Positions 1 through 8,273 of a DNA stretch of 64,000 nucleotides are shown here, piece after piece (position 1 is the first letter of the stretch; each line of letters opens with the position of its first letter). The stretch is from Streptomyces sp. SirexAA-E (lineage in GTDB: Bacteria > Actinomycetota > Actinomycetes > Streptomycetales > Streptomycetaceae): positions 3,472,001 through 3,536,000 of the forward strand of contig NC_015953.1 in assembly GCF_000177195.2 (NCBI RefSeq). Reading direction: 5' to 3'. The position numbers were made by a program, and so were the translations under genes. Under the pieces are notes generated by a model, which ran no database searches, had not been told where the DNA came from, and worked only from the letters and a program-made list of their open reading frames with translations.

Positions 1-75
1 TGACCGCGCTCGCTGGTTCACTTCGAAGTGCGATCGAGGCACTTCTCGGCTGAAGACCAAGCGTCACCCCGCTAC

Positions 76-107
76 GTGGGCAGGGCCAGCAGGCCCTGCC
101 CACGTCC
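76..107. terminator. Strong inverted repeat beyond the integrase gene
   Basis: A perfect 14-bp inverted repeat with a 4-base loop (ACGTGGGCAGGGCC / GGCCCTGCCCACGT). It lies just past the natural end of the integrase reading frame, so it probably terminates the leftward xis-int transcript. There is no T-run, which is usual in high-GC actinobacteria. It may also mark the left edge of the element near its attachment site, which is not visible in the window. Confidence 0.7.
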
Positions 108-109
108 AA

Positions 110-1267
110 CTAATTCTTTCGTGGAACCGAGCGGCAGCGCGCTTCCGTCATTTTCCGACGGCCCTCCTTCACCAAGGCGTCGATGCCCGACGCGACCTCC
201 CGCTGCCGCTCACCATCGGAGTGCTGCTAAATCAGCGCAGCCTTCTCCGAGGACTGGCCGGCGCGGACCATAGTGTCCTTGAGCGTGGCGCCCGACTGGG
301 TGGACAGGGTGTGGCCGGTGTGCCGGAGGTCGTAGAAGCGGAAACCTTCCGGCAGGCCGACCTTGGTCCGAGCCCTGCGCCACTTGCGGCCGAAGGTGGA
401 CCGTCGGAAGGGGGCGCCCCTCTCACCGACGAACAGGAGCCCGTCGGGTTCCTTCTCGGCGTACCAGTCGAGGTGACGCTTCACCTCGATGTACAGGAAG
501 GCGGGCAGGAAAACAGTTCGCCTTCCCGCGGCCGACTTGGTGTCGCCCTCAACGCGACGCCCGGTGGTCAGCTCGGGTGCAGCGTCCCGAACCTTGACCG
601 AGAGGGGGTCGAGCGTGACGTCGGGCCGCCGCAGCGCCGCCTGCTCCTCCGGCCGCATAGGCCCGTACGCGCCGAAGTAGACCATCAGCCGCCACCTCGG
701 CCCCACGACGTCGGCAAGCGCGTCAACCTGTTCGACGGTGGCCGTCGGGCGCTCCTTGGCCTTCTCGCTGCCCGCGCCCCTGATCCGGCAGGGGTTGCGG
801 CGGATCAGCTCGTCGTCGGCCGCCGTCTCCATGATGGCCTTGAGAAGGCGGTAGGACTTGGCGACGGTCGTCGCACCGGTAGCCTCCAGCCGCTCGACCC
901 GCCAGGTGCGCACGCCCGGCGGCGTGATGCCATCCAGATTCACCGAGGCGAATGCGGGCAGCAGGTGCAGACGCAGGAGCCTTCGGTACAGCTCCTCCGT
1001 GGTGGCGGAGAGCCCGCGTTCCTCGACCCACTTCATGGCGTACGTCTCGAAGTTGATCGAGCCGGCGTCGGGATCAACCCAGTGCTTGCGCTCGATGTCG
1101 GCCTGGGTGAGCGTGAGCCAGGTCTGGGCCTCGGTACGCGTCTCGAAGGTCTCCGGAGCGGTGCGACGGCTGCCGTCCGGAGCCCAGTAGCGCGTCTGCC
1201 ACCGCCCCGACGGGAGCTGACGAACGGTGCCGAACTCGCGCCGCCGCTGCGGCTTACGGACGGCCAT
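110..1267 (-). pseudogene. int: Tyrosine integrase with an amber codon at the catalytic tyrosine
   Basis: Site-specific tyrosine recombinase of the actinobacterial integrative-element type. Residues 1-60 form the arm-binding region, about 70-160 the SAM-like core-binding domain, and about 175-346 the catalytic domain. Catalytic Arg is R205 (GPMRPEEQAALRR), Lys is about K244, and the box II motif is FYDLRHTGHT. The frame stops at TAG (227-229), where the family has the nucleophilic tyrosine in its AALIYQHSD motif. Reading past this codon gives QHSDGERQREVASGIDALVK and a normal tail ending at TAG 110-112, for a total of 385 residues. A single TAC to TAG change therefore removes exactly the nucleophile. 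The protein should be unable to cleave DNA unless the codon is suppressed or the base is a sequencing error. The start ATG overlaps the upstream excisionase stop (TGATG). Confidence 0.9.
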
Positions 1268-1485
1268 CAGGCTGCCTTCCCGAAGCGGGAACGCGCGTCA
1301 CCGAGAGTCGGAACGGTGCGCTCCTCGATGTACGCGGCGATGGCGCTCTCGGGGATTCGTACGGGCTTGCCGAGCTTGACGTAGCGGATGCGGCGCTCCT
1401 GGATGAGTCGCCGGATGAAGCGCACGCCGGTGCCGAGGCGTTCGGCAGCCTGTTCCACGGTGAGGAGGGTGTCGGTAGTGGTCAC
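1267..1485 (-). CDS. xis: Excisionase-like helix-turn-helix protein
   Basis: Small DNA-binding protein of the HTH_17/excisionase type. The core LLTVEQAAERLGTGVRFIRR is followed by the wing IRYVKLGKPVRIPESAIAAYI, typical of Xis proteins encoded directly upstream of int in Streptomyces elements. Its stop overlaps the integrase start (TGATG), so the two are translationally coupled. The start is uncertain. GTG at 1485 gives the usual N-terminus (VTTTDTLLT) but sits directly against a GGGGGAG run with no spacer. A TTG at 1542 would add 19 residues. Xis normally biases the integrase toward excision; with the integrase broken it has no partner here unless a related element supplies one. Confidence 0.8.
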   Translation of the reverse strand: MTTTDTLLTVEQAAERLGTGVRFIRRLIQERRIRYVKLGKPVRIPESAIAAYIEERTVPTLGDARSRFGKAA

Positions 1486-1673
1486 CTCCCCCTGCGGTCG
1501 CGGGTGCGTAACGGGGGCGTGCGGTATCGCCGAAGGGCGCAAGTGAGTGCTCCGGTTCTGGCCGGCGGATGGGGCGGCAACCCCGGGCCTGGCCTCAGGT
1601 CGTTCAGGGATGGGATGGGCAGGACGGCCACAGCGGGGGTTTGCGTTCCCGCTGCGCCAGGTGATGTGGGCCG

Positions 1674-2159
1674 CTATGAGTCCGAGGCGGGCCCATACTC
1701 TTCGTTGCTCTTCATCAGTTCGGTAGCGATGGCGTTGGAGACCATCACGTCAGCCTCTTCGCGGATGTCCGGGTGGTCTGCGAGATAGGCGTCGAGCTGG
1801 TCGCGAGCCTTCCGCGCCTCGTGGTTGGCACGGTTGGAGGCTCTGTAGGCGGCGACGACGTTGTCGATCAGCTCCATGGCACGGCCCATGGTGGCCAGGC
1901 TGGGCGGCCCGACGAAGTTGCTGAGCGGGATGCCGAAGATCTCGGCGAAGCCGATGGCCTCATCGAGGTTGATCCGGCGCTTGCGGTTCTCGATGCGCCA
2001 GACTGCAGACGGGTTCATGTCGAAGCCGACGTCGTTCATGCGGTCGGACAGCGTGGTGGTGCTCCAGCCGCGTTTCTCGCGCTCCAGTTTGACCCGCACA
2101 GCAGCGTTCTCCTCGCCGCTGAGGAGCACGCCCTCAGGGCTTTCCTCGTCATCCGGCAT
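1674..2159 (-). CDS. XRE-family regulator of the mobile element
   Basis: 161 residues with an XRE-type helix-turn-helix in about residues 20-75 (EKRGWSTTTLSDRMNDVGF then SAVWRIENRKRRINLDEAI). A helical, charged C-terminal part probably serves for oligomerization. A strong Shine-Dalgarno (GGAGGAGGG) precedes the ATG. It is divergent from the DUF3631 gene, and the only striking palindrome between them (2228-2257) is the natural candidate for its operator. By position it should be the element's main repressor or activator, like other regulators next to xis-int in actinobacterial elements. No experimentally characterized relative is recognized. Confidence 0.75.
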   Translation of the reverse strand: MPDDEESPEGVLLSGEENAAVRVKLEREKRGWSTTTLSDRMNDVGFDMNPSAVWRIENRKRRINLDEAIGFAEIFGIPLSNFVGPPSLATMGRAMELIDNVVAAYRASNRANHEARKARDQLDAYLADHPDIREEADVMVSNAIATELMKSNEEYGPASDS

Positions 2160-2227
2160 CGCTCCCTCCTCCCGTTCGCTGCGTGTACCGCCGGTTGTGC
2201 GGCATGGAACAAGATTAGCATCCGTTC

Positions 2228-2257
2228 TGCGGATCGCATAGCGCTATGCGATCCGCA
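2228..2257. promoter_or_regulatory. 30-bp perfect palindrome, candidate operator
   Basis: TGCGGATCGCATAGC followed immediately by its exact reverse complement. It lies between the divergent XRE regulator and the DUF3631 gene. Each arm resembles the sequence ATGCG-ATCCGCAT, so it could hold two dimers. It probably controls both promoters of the element. Binding by the adjacent regulator is inferred from position only. Confidence 0.6.
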
Positions 2258-2334
2258 TAGTCCGTGGTACTGTAAATCACCCCAGCAGACCGCACCGATC
2301 CGCTGAGGCATGCCTTCAACCAGCCCCCGACATA

Positions 2335-2369
2335 CAAAAAGCCCCCCGGTGACCCAACACCGAGGGGCT
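2335..2369 (-). terminator. Intrinsic terminator for leftward transcription
   Basis: On the minus strand a 12-bp stem (AGCCCCTCGGTG / CACCGGGGGGCT, one T-G wobble) with a 6-base loop is followed by TTTTT. No minus-strand gene lies immediately upstream. It probably shields the divergent promoter region from antisense transcription. Confidence 0.6.
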
Positions 2370-2459
2370 CAGAGCGCAAACCTCATGCCGCCCATCCCTG
2401 AACGACTGACCTGCGAGGCCGGGATTGCCGTCCCATTGGCCCGCAAGCGGAGGAGCTAC

Positions 2460-3695
2460 GTGTCCAGTATGGACGATCCCGCCCAGAGCACGCCATCCCT
2501 TCCGAACACCGCCGCCCTATGGCCGCCTGTGGCCATACCCGGGCGCCCCACCGAGCCCGTACAGCCGTCGGCGGAGGAGTCCGAACCTGCTCCGCCGTCC
2601 GAAGGCGAGGCGGTGCTCGCGGAACTGCGGGAGCAGATTCGCCGCTACGTCGTACTGCCGAGCGGGGAGGCATTCACAGCCGTGACCCTGTGGGTTGCGG
2701 CTACTCACTTGCAGACGGCGTGGCAGCACGCTCCGCGACTGGCCGTCGTGGGGCCGGCGAAGCGGTGCGGCAAGTCGCGGCTGCTGGACGTGATCACCGA
2801 GAGCGTTCACGATCCGCTGATCACAGTCAACGCGTCGGCCGCCGCGGTGTTCCGGTCGATCACCGCCACGCCGCCCACCCTGCTGGTCGACGAGGCCGAC
2901 ACGCTCTTCGGCTCCGCGAAGGTCGCGGAGAAGAACGAGGAGATGCGTGGCCTGCTCAACGCGGGGCACCAGCGCAACCGCCCCACCCTGCGGGTCTCCG
3001 GACCCAACCACGAGGTATCGAAGTTCCCCACCTTCGCCATGGCGGCCCTCGCCGGCATCGGCGACCTGCCGGACACGATCATGGACCGGTCGATCGTCAT
3101 CCGGATGCGGCGCCGCAGGCCGGGCGAGAAGGTGGCGGAGTTCCGCACCTTCCGTGACACCCCGCCCCTCCACGCGCTACGTGACCGGCTCGTCGCCTGG
3201 CTGACTCCCCGGCACGCCGAGGCGATGGAGCTGACACCGGCCATGCCGGTCGAAGACCGGGCGGCCGACACATGGCAGCCGCTGGTGAGCGTCGCCGACC
3301 TCGCCGGCGGAGCATGGCCGGACCTCGCCCGCACCGCCTGCCAGATCATGGCCAAGCACGAAGCCGAGCACGACCAGGACCGCAGCAGCCTGGGCATCCG
3401 CCTCCTGGCCGACATCCGCCGCGCCTTCACCACCGAAGGCAACCCGCCGGCACTTCGCACCAGCCGACTCCTCGACATCCTCAACCAGGACGACGAGATG
3501 CCCTGGGCGGAGTACACCACCCACGGACTGACCCCTCGGGGCCTGCAACTCCTGCTCAAGGAGTACGACATCAGCTCGGTCACCCGCCGCTTCCACGGCA
3601 ACGTCCAGGCCCGTGGCTTCACCCGCCTGCAGTTCGCCGACTCCTGGGCCCGCTACTGCCCCGAGCCCACCCCCGAAACGGCGACCGGGGCCTGA
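2460..3695 (+). CDS. DUF3631 P-loop NTPase of the mobile element
   Basis: 411 residues. The start is GTG at 2460, chosen because GGAGGAG lies seven bases upstream; the frame is open further upstream but without a ribosome-binding site. The central DUF3631 domain has a Walker A-like GPAKRCGKS, Walker B TLLVDEADTLFG, and the sensor-like IVIRMRRRRPGEKVAEFR. The C-terminal part, from about SLGIRLLADIRRAF, resembles the DNA-binding tail seen on these proteins. DUF3631 proteins occur in actinobacterial integrative elements where a primase or replication protein would otherwise sit, so a role in element DNA processing is plausible. This is family association, not proof. It opens the rightward transfer-gene run. 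Confidence 0.85.
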   Translation: MSSMDDPAQSTPSLPNTAALWPPVAIPGRPTEPVQPSAEESEPAPPSEGEAVLAELREQIRRYVVLPSGEAFTAVTLWVAATHLQTAWQHAPRLAVVGPAKRCGKSRLLDVITESVHDPLITVNASAAAVFRSITATPPTLLVDEADTLFGSAKVAEKNEEMRGLLNAGHQRNRPTLRVSGPNHEVSKFPTFAMAALAGIGDLPDTIMDRSIVIRMRRRRPGEKVAEFRTFRDTPPLHALRDRLVAWLTPRHAEAMELTPAMPVEDRAADTWQPLVSVADLAGGAWPDLARTACQIMAKHEAEHDQDRSSLGIRLLADIRRAFTTEGNPPALRTSRLLDILNQDDEMPWAEYTTHGLTPRGLQLLLKEYDISSVTRRFHGNVQARGFTRLQFADSWARYCPEPTPETATGA

Positions 3696-3699
3696 CCCG

Positions 3700-3830
3700 G
3701 CACGACCCGTCACGACCCGTCCCCGCGCTGGTCAGCGCAGTGACGAGTCGCGGTCCGGTGACGAGTCGACTCGTCACTACCGCCGCACTCGTACCGGTCC
3801 TGACCAGGCACGCGACGAGTCGTGACGGGT
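3700..3830. repeat. Cluster of GACGAGTC / GTCACGAC motifs with a 20-bp palindrome
   Basis: Contains the perfect palindrome GTGACGAGTCGACTCGTCAC (3758-3777), further copies of GACGAGTC at about 3742 and 3814, and related GTCACGACCCGTC units at about 3708-3722. The cluster fills the space between the DUF3631 and DUF2637 genes. It could be an operator, an iteron-like origin, or part of a transfer origin. Position and symmetry are observed; function is inference. Confidence 0.55.
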
Positions 3831-3881
3831 CCCCCGTCCTCAGGGCCACCACAGCCGCACCCGCACTCTGGAGCATTTCCC

Positions 3882-4655
3882 TTGCCCTCCCCCGCCATCA
3901 CCACGGCACCGTCTGCCCCGCTGCCACTGGCCACCGCGATCCGCACGGGCGTGTCGCTGCTGGCCGTGGCCGCCTTCGCCCTGTCCTACGACGCGCTGCG
4001 TCAGATGGCCGCCGCCAGCCACATCCACCGGGCGCTCACCTATGCCTTCCCGCTCGTCATTGACGGGTTCATCGCCATCGGGATCGGCGCCCTGCTCATC
4101 CTGCGGACCGCACCCCTGTCCGCCCGCCTCTACGTCTCTGCCCTGGTCGGCGTCGCCACCGCCACAAGCATCTGGGCCAACGTCCTGCACGCCGTCCGCC
4201 TCAACCAGCAGACCCGCCACACCAACCTCGCCCTCGACGACATCACCGTCGGAGTCATCTCCGCCATCGCCCCGCTCGCCCTGGCCGGAGCCGTCCACTT
4301 CTACCTCCTCGTCGCCCGACGCCCCACAGCCACCGACCGCCACAACAGCGGCGACCGCCACGAACCCCGCGCGGAACACACCATCGGTAAGCTCGCGCCA
4401 CCACACGCCACGGACACGGACACCGATGTGCCGCAGCAGCCCGGTAAGCCGGGAGGCAAGCAGTCGAGCGTTTCCCTGGAGCAGGCCGTGGCCATCGGCC
4501 GCACGGCTCCCCTCGGACGAGGCGACAGCGTTTCCCGCCGCAACGTCGAGAAGGCGATCCGGGACAACGGATTCGGCATGTCACGCGCCCGCTTGGACAA
4601 GGTCAAGGACCTGCTGCAGGCCGAACTCGACGCCGTCACCACAAGCACCGACTGA
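3882..4655 (+). CDS. DUF2637 membrane protein
   Basis: 257 residues if translation starts at TTG 3882, which has CTGGAG about eight bases upstream. A GTG at 3822 in the same frame has no ribosome-binding site and would add a Pro/Ser-rich leader. Four hydrophobic segments (starting near SLLAVAAFALSYDALR, FPLVIDGFIAIGIGALLIL, LYVSALVGVATATSIWANVL and VGVISAIAPLALAGAVHFYL) define the DUF2637 fold. A cytoplasmic tail ends in a short helix-turn-helix-like stretch (VEKAIRDNGFGMSRARL). DUF2637 proteins are typical of Streptomyces plasmids and integrative elements. A role in transfer or sensing at the membrane is probable but unproven. Confidence 0.8.
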   Translation: MPSPAITTAPSAPLPLATAIRTGVSLLAVAAFALSYDALRQMAAASHIHRALTYAFPLVIDGFIAIGIGALLILRTAPLSARLYVSALVGVATATSIWANVLHAVRLNQQTRHTNLALDDITVGVISAIAPLALAGAVHFYLLVARRPTATDRHNSGDRHEPRAEHTIGKLAPPHATDTDTDVPQQPGKPGGKQSSVSLEQAVAIGRTAPLGRGDSVSRRNVEKAIRDNGFGMSRARLDKVKDLLQAELDAVTTSTD

Positions 4656-4678
4656 ACCTCGCACCCCACGTCACCCCA

Positions 4679-4716
4679 GCCCGTTCCTCCCATGAATCAG
4701 CACCGGAGGAACGGGC
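4679..4716. promoter_or_regulatory. 12-bp inverted repeat upstream of mobC, possible oriT
   Basis: GCCCGTTCCTCC and GGAGGAACGGGC flank a 14-base loop in the short gap between DUF2637 and mobC. Transfer origins commonly carry such a repeat next to the nick site and lie beside the mob genes. An attenuating terminator is the alternative, but there is no T-run. Confidence 0.4.
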
Positions 4717-4749
4717 CCTCTCCCTCCACCACCGCTTGCAGGAGCCCTC

Positions 4750-5403
4750 ATGCACAGGCCCGTCCGCGAGCCCTCGTCGGCGCAGCAGCAGACCACCTCC
4801 ACCCCGGCATCAGGCGGAGCAAGGTATGGCATTGGACCGTCCACGGGCCGGTCCAACGCAGATGCCTCCGCCCCGGGGGTGGCGGAGGAGCTCGGGCGCC
4901 AGGGGGCGCCCGACCGGAACAAGCCCGTCGACACCACCACCCGCACCGTGCTGCCGCAGGGTGCCGCCGAAGCCGCCGCACTGCACCGAGTCGCCCGCCG
5001 CCGTCAGCGCAAAGAGACCCAGCGCAAGGAACGCGTGGACGTCCGCTACAGCACCGACGAGAAAACAGCGATCCTCACCGTGGCCCGCTCGCTGAACATC
5101 GCCGCCGCCCACTACGTCGGCGCCGTAGTCATGGCCCACATCCAGGGAGACCTCACGCTGCCTGGTCAGCGCACTCAGCTCGACGACTACATCGACGAAC
5201 TCACAGCCCTCCGAGGTGAAGTCGCCAAGATCGGCCACAACGTCAACCAGATCGCCAAGAAGCTCAACTCCGGCGACCGTCCACACCCTGGGGACACCGC
5301 ACTCCTCGACCATGCGGAACGCGTCCTCGACACGGCCGGCACCGCCGTCCGCCACATCGCAGCAGCCACCAATCAGGTTGCCGCCACAAAGGGGCCACGG
5401 TGA
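4750..5403 (+). CDS. mobC: MobC-like relaxosome accessory protein
   Basis: 217 residues. The ATG has CAGGAG six bases upstream. The first 75 residues are low-complexity; the rest is a MobC domain with a basic stretch (RRRQRKETQRKERVDVRYS), a helical centre, and the signature KIGHNVNQIAKKLNSG. MobC proteins bind the transfer origin and help the relaxase reach its nick site. The stop overlaps the relaxase start (GTGA), indicating coupled translation. The pair plus a DUF3631 gene, without a visible TraB/FtsK-like pump, suggests a mobilizable element that depends on another element for DNA transport. Confidence 0.85.
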   Translation: MHRPVREPSSAQQQTTSTPASGGARYGIGPSTGRSNADASAPGVAEELGRQGAPDRNKPVDTTTRTVLPQGAAEAAALHRVARRRQRKETQRKERVDVRYSTDEKTAILTVARSLNIAAAHYVGAVVMAHIQGDLTLPGQRTQLDDYIDELTALRGEVAKIGHNVNQIAKKLNSGDRPHPGDTALLDHAERVLDTAGTAVRHIAAATNQVAATKGPR

Positions 5404-7100
5404 TCGCGAAGATCAGCAGCGGCAAGAGCACAGCCGGCCTCATCCGCTACCTCTACGGCCCCGGCCGGGCCAACGAGCACACCGACCCGCACCTCGTCGC
5501 CTCCTGGGACGGCTTCGCACCCGACCCCGGCCGCACCGACGACACCGCCGCCACGAAGAAGCTCCTCGTGGCCGACCTCGACCTACGCGTCCAGCAGGCC
5601 AGGCGACTCGGCCGGGCCCCGAAGCAGCACATGTGGCACTGCTCCGTCCGCGCCGCACCCGGCGACCGCACCCTCGACGACGCCGAATGGGCGGACATCG
5701 CCCGCCGTGTCGTCACAGCGACCGGCATCGCACCGACAGACGATCCGGACGGCTGCCGATGGGTCGCCGTCCGGCATGCCGACGACCACATCCACATCGC
5801 CGCCACCAAGATCCGAGGCGACCTGCGCACCGCACGCCACTGGAACGACTACCTCACCGCCGACCGCGAACTCGCAGCCGTCGAGAAGGAATACGGCCTC
5901 TTCCAAGTCGTACGCGGAGACCGCACCGCCGCGAAACGGCCCACCCGCGCCGAGCAGGAGAAGGCCCACCGGACCGGCCACGACAAACCCGCCCGCGTAC
6001 GCCTGCGCAGCCTTGTCCGCACAGCAGCGGCTGCTGCCACCACCACCGAGGAGTTTCTCGCTCTACTCACCCGCACCAACGGCGTCCTCGTCGAGGTCCT
6101 GCACTTCCCCTCCGGAGAACCCCGCGGCTACAAAGTCGCCCTGGAACACGACACGAACACCGAAGGAAAACCGGTGTGGTTCTCCGGCTCGACGCTGTCA
6201 CCGGACCTCTCCCTCCCCAAGATCCAGAGCCGTCTCACCGCAGCAGACATCCCTGCCAGCAATCCCAACGGGCATCTACGGCCGCACCCGTGGCACCAAG
6301 CCACCGCAGCCACGGAGCGCATCCCTCACCACCTCGGCCGGCCGGACGCCGAAGCCGCCCAGGCCCACCTGGCCGCCCTCGGCGAAGCACTCGACGCCGT
6401 GGCCCTCACCGCACCACCGGACATCCGTAGTGAACTTCGGTCGGCAGCCTCTGCCTTCGAACGGGCAACCCGTTCACGTATCCATTCCGAACACCACCAC
6501 GCCCGTGCCCTGCGCGGGGCAGTGAAATCTATGCTCCGCCAGCCATCACCCAAGGACGGAGCTCTCCTGGCGATGTTCCTCGATGCCGCGCTCTTGGCCG
6601 TCATCGCCGCCGCCCGCTGGCACGACCAACAACAGCACAACCAGCAGGCCGCAGCCGCCCACCAGACTCTGCTCCACCTCCGGGCCGCCTACGAGCGAAC
6701 CTCATCCGGGCACCTGCTTGCCGCCGGCCAGCATCGACCACCTCAGAAGGTCGCAGTCCGGTACGCCCAGCTCATCCACCAGACCGCCCCCGCACACGCT
6801 GACCAAATCCTCGCCGACCCCGCCACCGATGCGCTGACTGCCGCCTTGGCCGCCGCGGAGACCACAGGCCACGATCCTCGACGCCTGTTGCAGCAGGCAA
6901 CGGACGAACGCGCCCTCGACGACGCCCGCTCCCCAGCACGCACACTGGCCTGGCGCGTACAACGGCTCTCGCAGAGGCCCGCTCCAAGCCGGCAAGCTCA
7001 GGCGGCACAGGCACGCAGCAGCGTCCTACGCCCCGTAGCTCTCCCGCAGCCTGCGGCACCGGCCACACCCACCGCTACCTCTCGGCCTCGGCGGAGGTGA
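5400..7100 (+). CDS. Relaxase / mobilization nuclease
   Basis: 566 residues. The N-terminal 180 residues are a MobA/VirD2-type relaxase domain. The start region has ISSGKSTAGLIRYLYGPGR with candidate catalytic tyrosines Y17/Y19, and the metal-binding three-His motif is RHADDHIHI (H126, H130, H132). It should nick the element's transfer origin and stay covalently attached to the 5' end during transfer. The long C-terminal half is helical and Ala/His-rich, with no domain recognized. The GTG start lies inside the mobC stop. The gene ends 36 bases before a convergent oxidoreductase gene. Confidence 0.88.
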   Translation: MIAKISSGKSTAGLIRYLYGPGRANEHTDPHLVASWDGFAPDPGRTDDTAATKKLLVADLDLRVQQARRLGRAPKQHMWHCSVRAAPGDRTLDDAEWADIARRVVTATGIAPTDDPDGCRWVAVRHADDHIHIAATKIRGDLRTARHWNDYLTADRELAAVEKEYGLFQVVRGDRTAAKRPTRAEQEKAHRTGHDKPARVRLRSLVRTAAAAATTTEEFLALLTRTNGVLVEVLHFPSGEPRGYKVALEHDTNTEGKPVWFSGSTLSPDLSLPKIQSRLTAADIPASNPNGHLRPHPWHQATAATERIPHHLGRPDAEAAQAHLAALGEALDAVALTAPPDIRSELRSAASAFERATRSRIHSEHHHARALRGAVKSMLRQPSPKDGALLAMFLDAALLAVIAAARWHDQQQHNQQAAAAHQTLLHLRAAYERTSSGHLLAAGQHRPPQKVAVRYAQLIHQTAPAHADQILADPATDALTAALAAAETTGHDPRRLLQQATDERALDDARSPARTLAWRVQRLSQRPAPSRQAQAAQARSSVLRPVALPQPAAPATPTATSRPRRR

Positions 7101-7135
7101 TCAGCCCTGGGTGGGCACCCTCAGCAGCAGCGAGG

Positions 7136-7978
7136 TCAAGTCGTTCTTCCTGACCGGAGCTGAGAGAGGACCTGCGCGACCGGCAATTCGTACTGGTCCT
7201 TGTCCTGTTCCCAGAACGAAAGGGCCCGAGCCGTGGCCTCGGCCATGTCGGCGGGCAGGTCGGCCGCCCGGAGGGTATCGGCGACCTCTTCCATCTCGGG
7301 CGCCCAGCGCCAGGCCCTGGCAGCCACGCTCGGCAGGTATCCCGGATCGGAGAGGATCGCAGAGACCATGACCTCGGCTTCAGCTGTGAGCTGGTCGCCG
7401 ACTCCGTGAGCGTGTGCGAGCGCGTGGGAGACCGCTGCGAGAGTACGAGCGGCCTTCTGGTAGCTGGCAAAGGCCATCTTCAGGGCGGAAGCGGAACCGA
7501 TGGCCTCGCCTGCCCGGCGCACATCCAGCGAGGAGTTCGCGAACAGCGGCTCCACCAGGTCGACGGCGGGGCCGGCCCCAGCGAGATAGAGCCGTGCCGT
7601 ACGCCCTTCACCTGGCGGCGGACCGAAGACGGCGCCGTCGACGACCTCGGAGCCGGGACGGATTTCCTCGGCGATGCGCTGCACGCGCTGCGGGCTGATG
7701 GCATTGGCATCGACGTACGCCCCAGCGAAGGCGTGCGCAGCCACTGCCGCTGCCACGTTCTCCGCCGCCTGTGGAGGGCAGACCGAGAGAACGACGGTGC
7801 TACGGGACAGCGCTTCCGCAAGGGAGTCGCAGGCCATGGCTCCGGCCTCCCTCGCGCGTCGCCACGTGTTCTCGCTGCGGCCCTTGGAAACCCACAGCAC
7901 GTCGTGGCCGCCGGCGACAAGCTCGGCGGTGACCGCCGCGCCCATGGATCCCGGGTGCAAGACGGTCACGACGGTCAC
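7136..7978 (-). CDS. NAD(P)-dependent oxidoreductase, DUF1932 type
   Basis: 280 residues. The N-terminal Rossmann domain starts VTVLHPGSMGAAVTAELV (GxxGxxxA pattern), as in the 6-phosphogluconate and beta-hydroxyacid dehydrogenase superfamily. From about residue 180 the C-terminal helical part (IGSASALKMAFASYQKAARTL) fits the DUF1932 phosphogluconate dehydrogenase-like domain; K168-type catalytic lysine candidate lies in SALKMAF. The substrate is unknown. The GTG start has GGAGG six bases upstream. It is convergent with the relaxase gene and appears to be element cargo. Confidence 0.8.
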   Translation of the reverse strand: MTVVTVLHPGSMGAAVTAELVAGGHDVLWVSKGRSENTWRRAREAGAMACDSLAEALSRSTVVLSVCPPQAAENVAAAVAAHAFAGAYVDANAISPQRVQRIAEEIRPGSEVVDGAVFGPPPGEGRTARLYLAGAGPAVDLVEPLFANSSLDVRRAGEAIGSASALKMAFASYQKAARTLAAVSHALAHAHGVGDQLTAEAEVMVSAILSDPGYLPSVAARAWRWAPEMEEVADTLRAADLPADMAEATARALSFWEQDKDQYELPVAQVLSQLRSGRTT

Positions 7979-8273
7979 TGGCTGCCTCCGGCGAAATGCG
8001 ACGTGGTGTGTTCCTCATCAACATGATCCGCTGCCGTAGCAGCAGCGACGGAGAACTCAGCACCAGGCTCGGACGAGCCGGCGCCGATAAGGCAGTAGTT
8101 CCCCTGCCTCGTGTCGGCCCTTCATGGCGAAGCAGGGAACACAGCTGTGGCACCCCCTGTCCCGGCAGCTCGACTCACGCGCAAGCCGCGTCATGGGTAC
8201 CGTGCTGGAGACGAACTCTGTACGGACAGACCGGCGATCGCGCCGGATCGTCCGGCGGCCGGGAGGTGTCCTG

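Noticed and set aside
227..1384. 387-codon open frame on the plus strand opposite the integrase gene
   Set aside because: Mirror frame of a clear integrase gene with no domain or ribosome-binding site; produced by wobble GC bias.
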